NCBI GenBank assembly: GCA_038093515.1
Contig: JBBPSI010000024.1
Coordinates: 1 to 64,000, forward strand
DNA length: 64,000 nucleotides
Origin: Butyriboletus loyo
Lineage: Eukaryota > Basidiomycota > Agaricomycetes > Boletales > Boletaceae
Reading direction: 5' to 3'
The translations under genes and the position numbers were made by a program. The notes beneath the pieces were generated by a model. The model saw only the letters and a list, made by a program, of their open reading frames with translations. It was not told the DNA's origin and ran no database searches. Below are positions 34,437 through 45,375 of the stretch, in pieces (within the stretch, counting starts at the first letter, position 1; the number at the start of each line of letters is the position of its first letter).

Positions 34437-34643
34437 TGGATCTACTTTCCAGTGCGTGCATGTTTTCCACGGTGCATTGTTACCTGAACTGAAGTACCCG
34501 CAGTTGCCTCTACCGTAGCAGCTGCATTCTGGAAGTAATATGTTCGCAGATACTTGTATACGTCGGAAGAATATTAGTGACCTTTGGACACTTTGCATCA
34601 TGATGCAGTCAGCGGATGGATGGGCTCTGGCCCTTGCTTACTA

Positions 34644-34885
34644 GACATTATGTAATACCTGTCACACTTCGGTGCACCGATTCGTGAAGGTACGCCTAGT
34701 ACCAGGTGTCTATTTCACGAATACACTTCCGCCCTCCCACTAGAAGCGCAACGACCTAAATACAACCCACGAGTGCACCGCCTGGGTGGGCTTTACCGTT
34801 TTGATTCCTGCAGAGGCACTTTTTCCCCGGTGGCACACGAGCAAAGAACTGTTTTCTCTCAGCCGATCGAGTGCTTTGAACCACG
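34644..34885 (+). repeat. Direct repeat, left copy (partner 37202-37455)
   Basis: Starts ATTATGTAATACCTGTCAC and, after a less conserved gap, matches the right copy closely over about 175 bp from about 34711. Both copies contain the open block PLEAQRPKYNPRVH and, further on, SCRGTFS..VAHEQR. In the left copy the frame stops soon after CFEPRTT; in the right copy it continues to about 37597. The pair brackets the HNH-nuclease gene. Confidence 0.85.
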
Positions 34886-34899
34886 CACTACATGAAGTT

Positions 34900-35795
34900 T
34901 TAGGTATGTAGCATGACATGCATCTAGTATTGTCGAGTGATCTAACAGTACTCGATGGTGCCTTTTTTTAGTGCCAAATTCTTGATGCACTCGTTGTGAA
35001 TAGGAATTTAGCTCGTTATTTCTCCGACCACTATCTCGCTCATGTTGCTATTTCGTTCGAACAGAATGACGTCCCAGAGTGAACCCTATTCTCGTTAGCT
35101 CTGCACACCGCTATAATGCTGTTTCGGAGTCCACGCCGCCATCAGTGCACTCGCTGTATGTTATGTCGACTCCGATTGAAGAGCAACTAGGCACGAATGC
35201 CCAGAAATGAAGTTTCTTCAAGGATGGCAACTATGATGGAGATCTACTCATGCTTACTAGATTCTACGCAAGCAGACCACCGGACGCATTGTGTGCGACA
35301 TAAATCCAAGTGCTCGGACCGTCCTCCAATGTTTTTTAAAGCTCTGTACCGTGAGGCAGACCTTCAATAGAGGACAAGCCGCGTCGTTCTCCCAAGTTTG
35401 CTAACAAACAACGCGCGGTGTTGTCCGGACAATGCCACGTTCTTGGGTGATGGTGGCAGGACACGGACAGGGCGATGGACGAAAAGACTGGCGTAGGTAT
35501 CACTGGAACTCCGCTATTTGGCGGTGGCTTGATTGTGGACGGGTAGATAAATCTCGCTATCTTGGTTGCTGTGGCAGCAGTAGCAGTGGCGGAAGCCATG
35601 TCGGATGACCACGATGTGTATGGTCCAAGCCAGTGTTGCCACAAGATAACGTTGAGAACTTCGAGCTCCACCGTCGCGTTCCAACTTTTAGATTTCATTA
35701 TGAACTATAACCTACACCTAAAATGAAAAGCGCAACGCTCGACACCTGAGCTTCCGTGACAGAATACCTCACCGATTAAACACAGCTCGCTGAAT
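34900..35795. other. Gene-poor stretch 3' of the HNH gene
   Basis: No recognisable gene. A 120-codon minus frame (35336-35698) contains an Ala/Thr-rich run (ATATAATATK) and no known motif. Confidence 0.35.
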
Positions 35796-37085
35796 TCATG
35801 CAACGAGAACTACCCGAGAAAGTCGAGAAGCCAAGAGATCCGCCAAGGAGCCATCGTAAGCCATGACCTTCTTTTCTTCAACTTCTCGGTCACACAAATC
35901 CAAGTACCCAGCAGCACCCGACATATGGGCAACTCGACAGACAGCCGCATGGAGCTCGAGGTACTTCGGATCGGGTAGCTCCAGGTTGGCGGCGGTCGTT
36001 GTGAAAGTGACGACAAGGGGATTGGGAAGGTTCATAAGCGTGAAGACTCGGAATGCCGTCCTAACGGTATAGGTGTTGAAAGCGTCCTGGATCAGGGAGA
36101 TCGGATGTGTCAGGAAAACGTGAGGATTTGTCGTTTACCATGAATTGCTTACCGGTACTGCCTCGAACCACAATAACAACTCGTCAAAAAGTTGAAGGAG
36201 CTCGGTACTCATCGTCAATCCGTTGGATAATCTATGAGCATTGGGGCCATTGAGTTCGGCAAGGACATCGATGCCGCCAAAGTAGTTAACAATACCCCAT
36301 AGATTTCCAGAACACTTCGTCTGCAGATTAGGATCAGCATTCCGAACTAGGAAGGTAGGGAGCGGCGAGAAGACCTTGGGGTGGCCATTCTCCTCTGGAT
36401 TGAGGTTCCAGTTGGTTGAAGGAGGAAAGATATGGCAGAAATTTGTCATCGTGAAGGGATTGTAAGCGGTTAAGCCATATTCCTGTCTCTGAGCAACCGT
36501 CATGCTGCGATATGTGGCAAAATCAACAGCATGGGTGACCATGCAGCGATGACCGTCGCGCCGTAGAGCCTTCAAAAAAGATTAGTTGTATTCATAAATA
36601 TTTGAAATCGAGGACGAACTCACTGATTGTTTTGCCATTGCATGGGACTTTGGGACTGGTTCAGCTGCAACACTGAAGAAAGGACTGTGCATTTCAAAGG
36701 AAGGTCGGCTCGGATGCTCTGAAGGTGCAGGTGTGTTGCATTTATTCTGTCGAACTAACAAGAAAATGACACAAAGGGCACACCGAATTGCGGAAAATAA
36801 CATACACAGGCGAAACAAGTGGTTGATATAAAATTGTGCTAACTCGTCTATGTCGATTCCTTGGGAGACACATTCGATAATCTCATCGGCAAGGATGTTC
36901 TGAGCGCCATCGGGGGCTTCACGGAGTAGATGGCCTAAACACCGAGCGTACATGAGCCGAACCTCATCATTGCCAGCCTCATTCTGGGACTGGAGACAAG
37001 AGTCGTACGCGTCGAGGCACTGGGATTGGTTGAAGGGGTTTTGAGGAAGAGGCATCCGAGGGGCGTCGCCAGGTGCTGCCGCCAT
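35796..37085 (-). CDS. HNH endonuclease domain protein
   Basis: Spliced minus-strand gene starting MAAAPGDAPRMPLPQNPF. The N-terminal exon (to about 36800) is helical (CLDAYDSCLQSQ, LMYARCLGHLLREAPDGAQN). A short linker exon (PAPSEHPSRPSFEMHSPFFS) follows, then after a GTGAGT intron near 36625-36572 the nuclease exon ALRRDGHRCMVTHAVDFATY ... TNFCHIFPPSTNWNL. This is the fungal HNH_2-like signature: RDG.RC.VT, then a His in CHIFP. The last exon reads NPLVVTFTTTAANLELPDP, HAAVCRVAHMSGAAGYLDL and ends LSRVVLVA. Such proteins are very common and fast-evolving in agaricomycetes; their substrates are unknown. The gene looks intact. It lies between two 175-250 bp direct repeats. Confidence 0.8.
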
Positions 37086-37201
37086 GTTACAGCCGTTTCA
37101 CAAAATGTTGTGGCGGTCGTGTGGCAAGAATCACTGCTACCGCCGCGATCACTGTGCTAATCCAACCGTGATCACATCACGTCAGGTGCACTGGCGGTTA
37201 A

Positions 37202-37455
37202 GCATTATGTAATACATGTCACTAATTAGTATAGGGATTCAAAGCAAAGACGCGTCTGGACGCGAACGAAAATCTCGAATATTTCACGAATACACTTCCA
37301 CCCTCCCACTAGAAGCGCAACGACCTAAATACAACCCACGAGTACACAGCCTGGGTGGGCTTGACCGTTTTGAATCCTGCAGAGGCACTTTTTCCCTGGT
37401 GGCACACGAACAAAGAATTGTTTTGTCTCAGCTGATCGAGCGCTTTGAACCACAC
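37202..37455 (+). repeat. Direct repeat, right copy (partner 34644-34885)
   Basis: Same sequence as the left copy with roughly one change per 12-15 bases. It lies at the start of a plus-strand open frame (37216-37599, 127 codons, FHEYTSTLPLEAQRPKYN ... LSQLIERFEPHFDHAMH). The frame may be an exon of an unrecognised gene. Confidence 0.8.
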
Positions 37456-37772
37456 TTTGACCACGCCATGCACTGTCCATCGGACCCGACCGATGATCAA
37501 CTTCGACCACCAGAGACACGAAGGGCATCGGCTGGCGTGCGACCCTTTTCTCTTTGCATTCGCAATTCGTACGTGTCGGCGACCGTCGACGGCGCGTAGG
37601 CCCATCGCTGGTTCTAACCACACACACGTTGTAGATGAGTTCCACACTTATTGTCTTCCATTTTTGTGAGATGTGGTCCATTTATTTGTCCCTGTCCATC
37701 CCCCGCTTCTCCATACTCATTGCTCGCTTTGCCCCTGTGGGCCACCGACGCCCGCTTTACGCTTTGACGACA

Positions 37773-38702
37773 ATGGCGCCCGACGTCCACATTACTTGTG
37801 GTCGGTATAAGTGCGAAGATGAGCCCCTGTTCTCTGTCCAGCATTCCTTCAGAGAACGTCCTATCTCCTACTTCGAGCAGAGCTCCACATACTATCCATT
37901 CTATTTCGTGGCTCGCCATGGACTATATTAACCCCAACTATGTTATACTTCAGCACGGTGGTCCAGGTTCTAACCAGGTGTGTTTCCTTGTATCCAGAGA
38001 ATGTCCCTATCCTAACGAGTTCCCTTGATAGCGCTACGCACGTACTGTTAACCCTCCTATCCATCCCGGAGCTATGCACGCATCAATGCCACAATATCAT
38101 ACGTTGTTGGATCAGCGCCGTATCGAGCGTGTGCCACGTCCCCTACACCTTAGTCCTCCCTATGAAAGCATTCCGGCTATCACCTTCAGCGTCAATGGCT
38201 GGGCTGGTGTCCGCGTGAAGGATGTCCTCAAGGATACAGTCATCATCGACGGCGCGAATGACACGGTTTTAGAGCCCCATGGGTGGAGGTCGATCGTAGT
38301 GAACCTTGAGGTACGGACGGGTGGTTTCACCACTGTAATTGTCGTTCTGACTGCAGCCTTCTAGTGGCCAGGTTATGATGTCAGGAGTGTTGGTGATCCA
38401 ATGCGTGCAAGAATCGATGTGCGTTCCAATGGGTGGGATATGACGCGCCAAAATCTGGCCAGAGAGGTCTGTGGTTTACTGTTCAACTTTCATAAGATTG
38501 TTTCTGTGAGTATTCGTTCGTACCCATGAAACTCTTCGTTGTTGACGAGTGTATTTTGAGACAGAGATATCCCATTGCCCTCGATTTTGAAAGATGGGCA
38601 TTGACAGCTGGCCCAGAAGGTATTCGTGTGACTGATATCGTCTTGTTGTCCATTCATTACTACCGGAACGTTTGGGTCCCCGAACTCTACGTGATCGAAT
38701 GA
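37773..38702 (+). CDS. Hypothetical five-exon protein, 238 aa
   Basis: Exons 37773-37907, 37954-37977, 38032-38310, 38365-38505 and 38565-38702 are each a multiple of three, with phase-0 GT-AG introns of 46-59 bp, and close to 238 codons plus stop. This regularity strongly supports a real gene. The protein begins MAPDVHITCGRYK. Its middle reads RYARTVNPPIHPGAM and RVPRPLHLSPPYESIPAITF, then VNGWAGVRVKDVLKDTVI. The last half has WPGYDVRSVGDPMRARIDV, NLAREVCGLLFNFHK and ALDFERWALTAGPEG, and the ending is VPELYVIE. It has no signal peptide or membrane segment. The pattern resembles small agaricomycete-only proteins of unknown function; I cannot name a family. The second exon is only 24 nt. Confidence 0.7.
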
Positions 38703-38949
38703 GGGACCGAAGCACACATACCTCCTTTTTTTTCTACCATTCTCCTTGGCCTTGCTTTCGCACCATAGAATGTTCATCCATTTATTTGTATTTTATTCGC
38801 ACCTTTGTATGTTAATCCTCGTGGGCATGTTTTACTCTGCTATACACTTGTTGCTCTCGTTCTTGCATTCCTTGCATTGGTAGATTCTTCCCATCGCATC
38901 CTAGACACTGACAGGCGCCTCCTTCATTTGGTTACACCAGCGTTACCAG

Positions 38950-39175
38950 CACCTTCGATGTAAAGGTAGTAGATCCGTAGGGACGCTTCACGAACCGCGT
39001 CGCGTATCCGCCTTCATGAGCGCTGGAGGTGGCTGACTCCACCCGATACCATCAGGCGATTCAACCAGGTCGATGGTGATGATCCTCAGACTTGGGCAAC
39101 TCGAACGTTGCTGTCACGGTGTTGAAATCCTTGGATTCGTGGAAGTCGAGTCGAGAGAAGAGGGGGGAAGACTGG
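38950..39175 (-). pseudogene. Small heat-shock protein (Hsp20) relic
   Basis: The minus strand reads RLDFHESKDFNTVTATFELP, the alpha-crystallin-domain start typical of fungal Hsp20. Then, after a one-base frame change, it reads ITIDLVESPDGIG. Further on AHEGGYATRFVKRPYGS matches the EGGY..RER..G block. The rest is lost and stops follow. The region before it (to about 39300) may hold the decayed N-terminus. Intact Hsp20 proteins are holdase chaperones; this copy cannot make one. Confidence 0.5.
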
Positions 39176-39299
39176 TGAGTAAGGGAGCGAAGTTAAATTC
39201 AAAGGACGAAAGAGCGCACCTGGGACGGAACGAATCGAGGCGCTGCGGTTTTACACGCTGCCCAACCTCAGCTGAGGAAGCAGATGGCGCGGTCTTTTC

Positions 39300-41589
39300 A
39301 GTATAAAGTCGTATTCAAGTGGTAGTTCGCAGTTCAATGGATCCGAGAGTACTGGTTGAATGGCTCCGCTTTTATAGGGTCGACCTGTTCTCGTTTCTGT
39401 ATGAAGACGGAATAGCGAGACCTTGCCGATTCCACATGTTTCGAGCATCTTCCGACCAGCGTTGACCGAACCCAAGACAAGGACGGTACACCGGAGTCAC
39501 GAAGCCGCTCGCTTGCATGGTGCAGCGCCTCTGCAGCCTGCCTACTGTCTGGAACCTTGCCATCGTAAAAGAGGCTTTTATAAACATCTTCACGATTCCA
39601 AGACGCCTTCAATATTCCGACCTACATCATGCGCTCGAAAGCGGACCAGCACACCCCGAACTTGATGACGCAGATGCGGGTACGGCAGTGAAGAGGATCC
39701 GAGCGTCGTGACAACCAGTGTTTTGAGATCGAGACTGGAGTAACGGCAACGATGTCTTTGGTCGACGAATTGTAAATTTGTGATCATCATCAGCTGATAC
39801 AAGTGCCCATTTCTGGGGACACACGCTTCTGCGAGAGGACGAAAAAGTTAATATGAAGTAGGGTCGGACAGAGCGAATGGCAGGACTTGGTGAATATTGA
39901 AGTTGACCGGCCGATAGGCCGAAGATCCGAAGATCTAGAAAACCAGTCTCCGCTCCAAACTTCCGCCGAATTTTTCTTTTCCATGTTCCATGAGTTCTCT
40001 CGTCCGACCCGCGTTATTGACTCGCATGCAATGATTCTCGCGAGCAAGCGTCTCGTGTCAATGTAGCCTCGATTTCGTGACGATGCTCGTGTCGAATGAA
40101 CATTCCACAAAGGTGAGCTTTTTCCATCCCTTCTATGTATCCCCAACTGTCAATGATACAACCAAAAAAAAATACTGATTTAATGAATACGACCCGCTGG
40201 ACAAGCGGGAAAGACCTTCAACCATGAATCTGAGACTAATCTGCCACCTCGTTTACTGCATGAGAAGCTCGTCACTGACAAACTCTTCTGCAGGAATTAA
40301 CAGCCCGGTAACTTTGGTTGTTGTAGCACTGCTGCGATTATCTTCACCACTTCTTTGGGGCTGTCAACCAACACGGTGATGTGGTACAACCAACCACCAT
40401 ACGTCCATCCTGGTGCCGCGGTTTTTATCCGCACTGATGTACTCTTATCCCGGTGCCGCGATCTATCCCCACCGATGTTTATTTCTGGCCTGGTGTCGCG
40501 GTATACACCCACCGTTGTGCCCCATACCATATTCCGGTGTCCGTGCATCCACCGTCGACTCCAATTGCCGGGTTTTCCCTCATCACCCACAGGTCGAGAA
40601 CCCAGACAACAGTGAGTTCCACTCACCCTCCCGTTCGTGTCGGTCTCACCGCCAAGTACACCAAGGTCACAACTCAGGGACGAGTAGGAAGAAGGAATCA
40701 TGTTCAAGATCCCCCCGCCGTAATCATTTCTCCAATTCAAACTTGAGCAGGAGGAGGGACTCCCGCTCCTGATACCCAACCCGCAATTCCTTTCGTAAAC
40801 CCATCATCACGAACGTCATCGAGTTCGGCCTAGAATTCCTCCACCCCAAGGACTAAAATCCACGATAATTATCGCGCCCTTGGTGGCTTCCACCATTGAC
40901 CTAAAATCGATCGAAATGATATCAGTTCGCATTCTGCATGACCCAAGATGCTAGATCGGTGTTGACCGACAACACTCTGGCCGAAAATGCGAAAAGCACT
41001 TGACTGCAGGGTGAGGGAGCAAAGGAAACCAACGGAACAACAGAGTCATATTGGCGCACCTGTTGAAACAAATTACCATAAATTGCACACTTGATTGTAC
41101 TAGAAGCCTGTGTATAGAAGCCCGACAGACTGGCGGCGGCTCTGCACTGAAGTAGCCTGTTTCGCGCGTTACTTGTCTCCGGAACGGGGAAGGTTCGATA
41201 TCATAGGCCATTTATGACAGCGTCCAGTTGCAACGGCCCCAAGCGCGATTATTATCCCTTGATAGCGAAACATTTTCGTTGCTGGTGAATAGAGGTACAA
41301 GCATGAGAAAAGTGGATGCATCTTCCGCTCTATGATACCAGCGCCTCCGGAATCGTTCTCTCATTCTGGAAGTCGAGAAATGCGATGCTGGCGGAACAAC
41401 TAATCGAGATGAGGTCCAAGAAAGTCACAACGAACGTGGTCGCTCGAAGTGCTTGTTTCTAGCTATTCGACCTTTTACTGGTCCATATAGTGATACAAAC
41501 CGGCGCTTCGAGTCCGTAGCGGAAGGGTACCCGTGCTTACATAAGCATGCCGCTTCAACTCTTTCCAGCTTCGTTTTTTCGAGGGGGCC
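39300..41589. other. 2.3-kb stretch without a confident gene
   Basis: Only unrecognised frames were found. The minus frame 39334-39612 (REDVYKSLFYDGKVPDSRQ) has protein-like composition but no partner exons that I could join. The 160-codon minus frame at 40297-40779 runs through a minisatellite and is probably a shadow. The last about 250 bp would be the auxilin promoter. Confidence 0.35.
40409..40533. repeat. 40-bp minisatellite, three units
   Basis: Units start at 40409, 40449 and 40489, each opening CCYGGTGYCGCG. The first two are 40 bp and the third about 45 bp before a shorter fourth start near 40534. A 40-bp period is not a multiple of three, which argues against the overlapping ORFs being real. 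Confidence 0.7.
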
Positions 41590-44500
41590 ATGTCTGATTC
41601 GTTTGCTGATCTCTGGGCGTCGTCAGCCCCGACCAAGTCAACTTCACAAGAACCCAAAAATAAAACCAGCTCAAATATTCCACCGCGTAGACAACAGTAC
41701 GACGCTTTTTCGATCCTTTCCGCGTCGCAACCATCCAGCAGACCTGTCGCGAACAACCAGCTCAACGATCGACAAGCCCGACCGCCCCGGCCGGCTTCAC
41801 ACAGAGGAGATGCGTTCAGCGACTTGTTTATTCCTTCGCTTGACGGGACCGCAGCCAGTCGAAACCCAGACCGGGTCAACATGACCATGGCCGAGCGGGC
41901 CGTACTCGCACAGAAAACAAAGGTGATGCAGAATAGCGCTGCGTCTGCTCGAATTGAACCTGCACATACCTCTTCGCTCTGGGATGGACTCGACGCGCTG
42001 GCGCGACCGACGGCCGCTAGTCCACGTCCACCTGCGTCCACACCAGGGCACGCGACGCCTCAAGATAGTTTTGATTTCGGGTTTGATGACGTGCATGCAG
42101 CCAAGGCTGTACCATCGACGACGTCTCCTCCGAACAACGCTGCAATTGAGAACGACGATTGGGGTCTCTCCGATATCGATTCACCACCCCCGTCCGAATC
42201 GCGATCTGCAGATGTTTTCATTAAACCAGTATCGGGGTCGAAGCCCACAACCCTATGGGATCTCGACGAGTTCGGGTCTCCAAAGCCGCAGATATCTCAA
42301 CCCCCGCCACAGGTGCCTGCCCGTTCGCTCGCAGTTACCCCCGGTGACTTTGACTTTGGCGATCGCGAGGATGGCCTCCTCGGAGGCGATAACTCAGATG
42401 CGGAGGACACATTCGGTATCCGCGATAGGCATCCCAGAGATGATATACTAGGCGATCTAGGCAAGCCAGTGGTATGATACATCCGTTATGCTCGACGAAT
42501 TATTGCTGATGTATGCTGATGTACTCTAGTCTCACTCGCACTCACCTTCCCCGAACCCATCCACGTCGACACAGGGCCCTGTTGGTCCATCACGCACGAG
42601 TGTCTCGCCACCTCCACACATCACGGGCCAGCTGGTCGAAATGGGTTTCTCGCCCATTGACGCACGTGCTGCCCTTGCGAATACCATAACCGAAAACGGT
42701 TTCGACGTGCAGACTGCAGCAGAGCTCTTGCTCTCTCAAGCGGGCCAGCAAGAATCCGCACGACCATCCCCTCGTCCCCCTGAGCCTGAACGTCGCAGAA
42801 ATGGCGACAGAGACAGAGACAGAGACAGAAATCGAACAGCCCGTCCACCACCAGCAACACGCACTGAAATTCGTGCGCAACCTTCCAACCCCTCTCAGAC
42901 TCATTCGCAATCGCAACCCCAACCCCAACTCGATATCACTGCGGAGAAATTGATATCACAGGCGAGCGAGATCGGTCGTGGCATGTTCAGCAAGGCGAAC
43001 GCGCTTTGGAAAGAAGGTAAAGAGAGAGCTGTCAGGATGTATGAGGACAGGGCCACTACTGCCAATGCTGCGAATGGTGCGCAAGCTTCGGATGGCAGAC
43101 CACGATGGATGCAAGATCGTGACCATGCGGGTGGTGAATGGCAACGACCGGACCAGGCGGTCGGTCGGAGTGCCGTCCAAGTCGAGTTCAAGGACGATGA
43201 AAATGGGGGGCAGGGGATGGTGGGGAGGGAGAGGCAGCGCGCTCCTGCGCGTCGTCCACAATCCCACTCACCACTCCAGCCTGAACGTGAACGGGAAGTT
43301 GATCTCTTCAGCGCTGACCCTTCCACCACCACCTACCAATCTCCCTTCCGGCGTGGCAAGCCCAAAACGCAAGCACCATCGTCTTCGATCCAGTCGTCTC
43401 TCTCTGCACCCACGGTATCTATATCAACACCCACGTCCGCATCACCCGGCCCCTCGACATCGCAACGATCATCTCAGCCTCCACGCACATTCACGACTAC
43501 CATCATGGTATCTGCACTAATCACGTCAACGTCCCACAAGTCCACAGGAACGGACGCATACAAGCGGGGTAACTTTCCTGTCGCCCTTGCAGCGTATATG
43601 CGCGCGCTCTCTGCGCTTCCACCGGAACACATACTGCGACTGCCCATCTTGACCAATGTAGCGCTCGTACGTTCCAAGGTGGGTGAACTGAGGGATACGA
43701 TTAAGGCATGTGAGGAGGCGGTTGTGATTGTTCGACGGTTCGTTGGCGGTGGGGGTGGGGAAGGAGGGGTGGGGGGGATGTCGTTTTCAGGGACTGAGCC
43801 AGATTTCGACGCGAAGACGCTGGTGGAAGTGGGGACGGGTAAAGTGAGCGTATCGGTGCAAGGCGATGGCGGCGCTACATCCAACGGGGACCTGCCTACG
43901 TCCGTTGATCTGGTCGAGGGACTTTCAAAGGCATATAGGCGACGTGCTGAGGCACTGGAGGGTCTCGAGAAGTGGGAAATGGCGCAAAGTGCATGGGAAG
44001 TACTCTTTGGTGCGGAATGGGCAGGTGCAGGTGTGAAAGGGGAGGCAATAAAGGGTGTGGGCCGGTGTCGAAGGATGGTTGAGGGCGGTGGTGCCGGCCC
44101 CTCATCTCAATCTGCCCCTCCAAAACCCAAAGCTAACTCCACCCCCCGCTCACGTCCCAAACCCGAACACACATCCGCATCCGCATCACCGTCTGCAGCC
44201 CTGACCGCCTTGCGCTCCACCCACGACGCTCAGCAAACCGAAGATGCTTCCCGTTTGGCATGCAAAGACGCCGTGGACGACCGCCTGACTGCATGGAAAT
44301 CTGGTCGGGAGGGTAATATCCGCGCGCTCCTCACATCGCTGGATGAGAGCGTACTCTGGCCTGAGCTCGGGTGGCGTAAGGTCGGGATGGCGGAGGTGGT
44401 GAGCCAGGGAAAGGTCAAGGGGGTGTACATGAGGGCGATTGCAAAGGTGCATCCGGATAAGGTGAGTGTTGCGCGTCGGGGAGGCGTGGATGAGCTGATT

Positions 44501-44621
44501 GACGGGCTATTTGGTGATGTAGCTGAATGCGGGAAATACGACGGTGGAGCAAAGGATGATTGCGAATGGGGTGTTTGGAACGTTGAACGAGGCCTGGAAC
44601 GCGTTTCAGCAGCAACAATAG
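41590..44621 (+). CDS. SWA2: Auxilin/Swa2-like clathrin-uncoating J-domain protein
   Basis: Hsp70 co-chaperone predicted to strip clathrin coats from vesicles, as yeast Swa2 and auxilin do. Three exons, 41590-42471, 42530-44461 and 44523-44621, close to 970 aa. The N-terminal 300 residues are disordered with clathrin/adaptor-type motifs (DLWASS, SSLWDGLD, TLWDLDEF, DFDFGD). A UBA domain follows (LVEMGFSPIDARAAL ... TAAELLLSQ), then a TPR-like block (YKRGNFPVALAAYMRAL; TIKACEEAVVIVRRF). A C-terminal J domain follows with LWPELGWRKV and the invariant HPD in AIAKVHPDK. The last intron (44462-44522) is easy to miss: reading through it gives a longer false C-terminus. The spliced end, LNAGNTTVEQRMIANGVFG then TLNEAWNAFQQQQ, is the expected auxilin J-domain tail. 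Confidence 0.9.
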
Positions 44622-45375
44622 TGACACCTTGTCCAACCGCTCGTGAATGGACTGGGGCGGGCAGGGATATGGATGTGGTAGAATCGAATTTACGAGTTTG
44701 ATATATTTACGAGCGTGCGTTTATATAGAGTACATGAGGGGGTTTACAAGAGTCTCATGACCGTGACCTTAGTCTACTCTTACTACCCGGGCTGGTGCCT
44801 CTCTTACTTTATCGCCTACGCCGAGATCGCATGCTTGGCCGCAGCGAACTGGGCAAGATGTTCCAGGTGGCAGGCCGACGTCGACTGCTAGCCTGAGTGT
44901 AGCCGCTGACGGCCTGCTTCAGCTTCAACCCCGTTCCTTGGTGAGTAAAGATGGCAGGAGACTTGCGCATGACATCCGCGAGGGCGAGAAGAGGCACCCC
45001 ACTTCCACGGAAAGCAAACGTGGTGACTCCTCATGCTGCTGCCTCCGAGAGGCTCCAGTGCTCTTGAAACATCAATACTAACGGTCAGCATCGACGTTTC
45101 CAACCGCATCAAAACACCGAACGAGAGATGAGATTCAATGGTATCAACTCGACCTGACCTACAAACCAAAGCCTTGGAATCGGACGAGGTATGTACTGTA
45201 GCTGCTATCGTGCTCTAAGCGACCGGGTGATACTGCTGCCACGCATCAGTTATCCATACACGTTCCGCTATCGTACTCGATTCTCTATCCAACAACATTC
45301 ATTCGGTATCACCATCCCACTCGACAGACTGTTTTTTGTTTTCGGGACTTCGTCCGCGTGCGCAGCAGCACGCGC
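44622..45375. other. Intergenic between convergent genes
   Basis: Lies between the auxilin stop and the Dicer-like stop. It has only short frames without known motifs. Both 3' untranslated regions must fall here. Confidence 0.4.

Noticed and set aside
34644..37455. Direct repeats as LTRs of a retroelement
   Set aside because: The copies lack TG...CA ends and a primer-binding site, contain coding-like sequence, and the interior has no reverse transcriptase, integrase or gag.
40297..40779. 160-codon minus frame
   Set aside because: Runs through a 40-bp minisatellite whose period is not a multiple of three, has biased Gly/Ser/Arg composition and no motif.
44462..44701. Long C-terminus of the auxilin-like protein read through to 44701
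   Set aside because: A GTGAGT...TAG intron at 44462-44522 restores the conserved J-domain tail and an earlier stop at 44621; the read-through sequence matches nothing expected.
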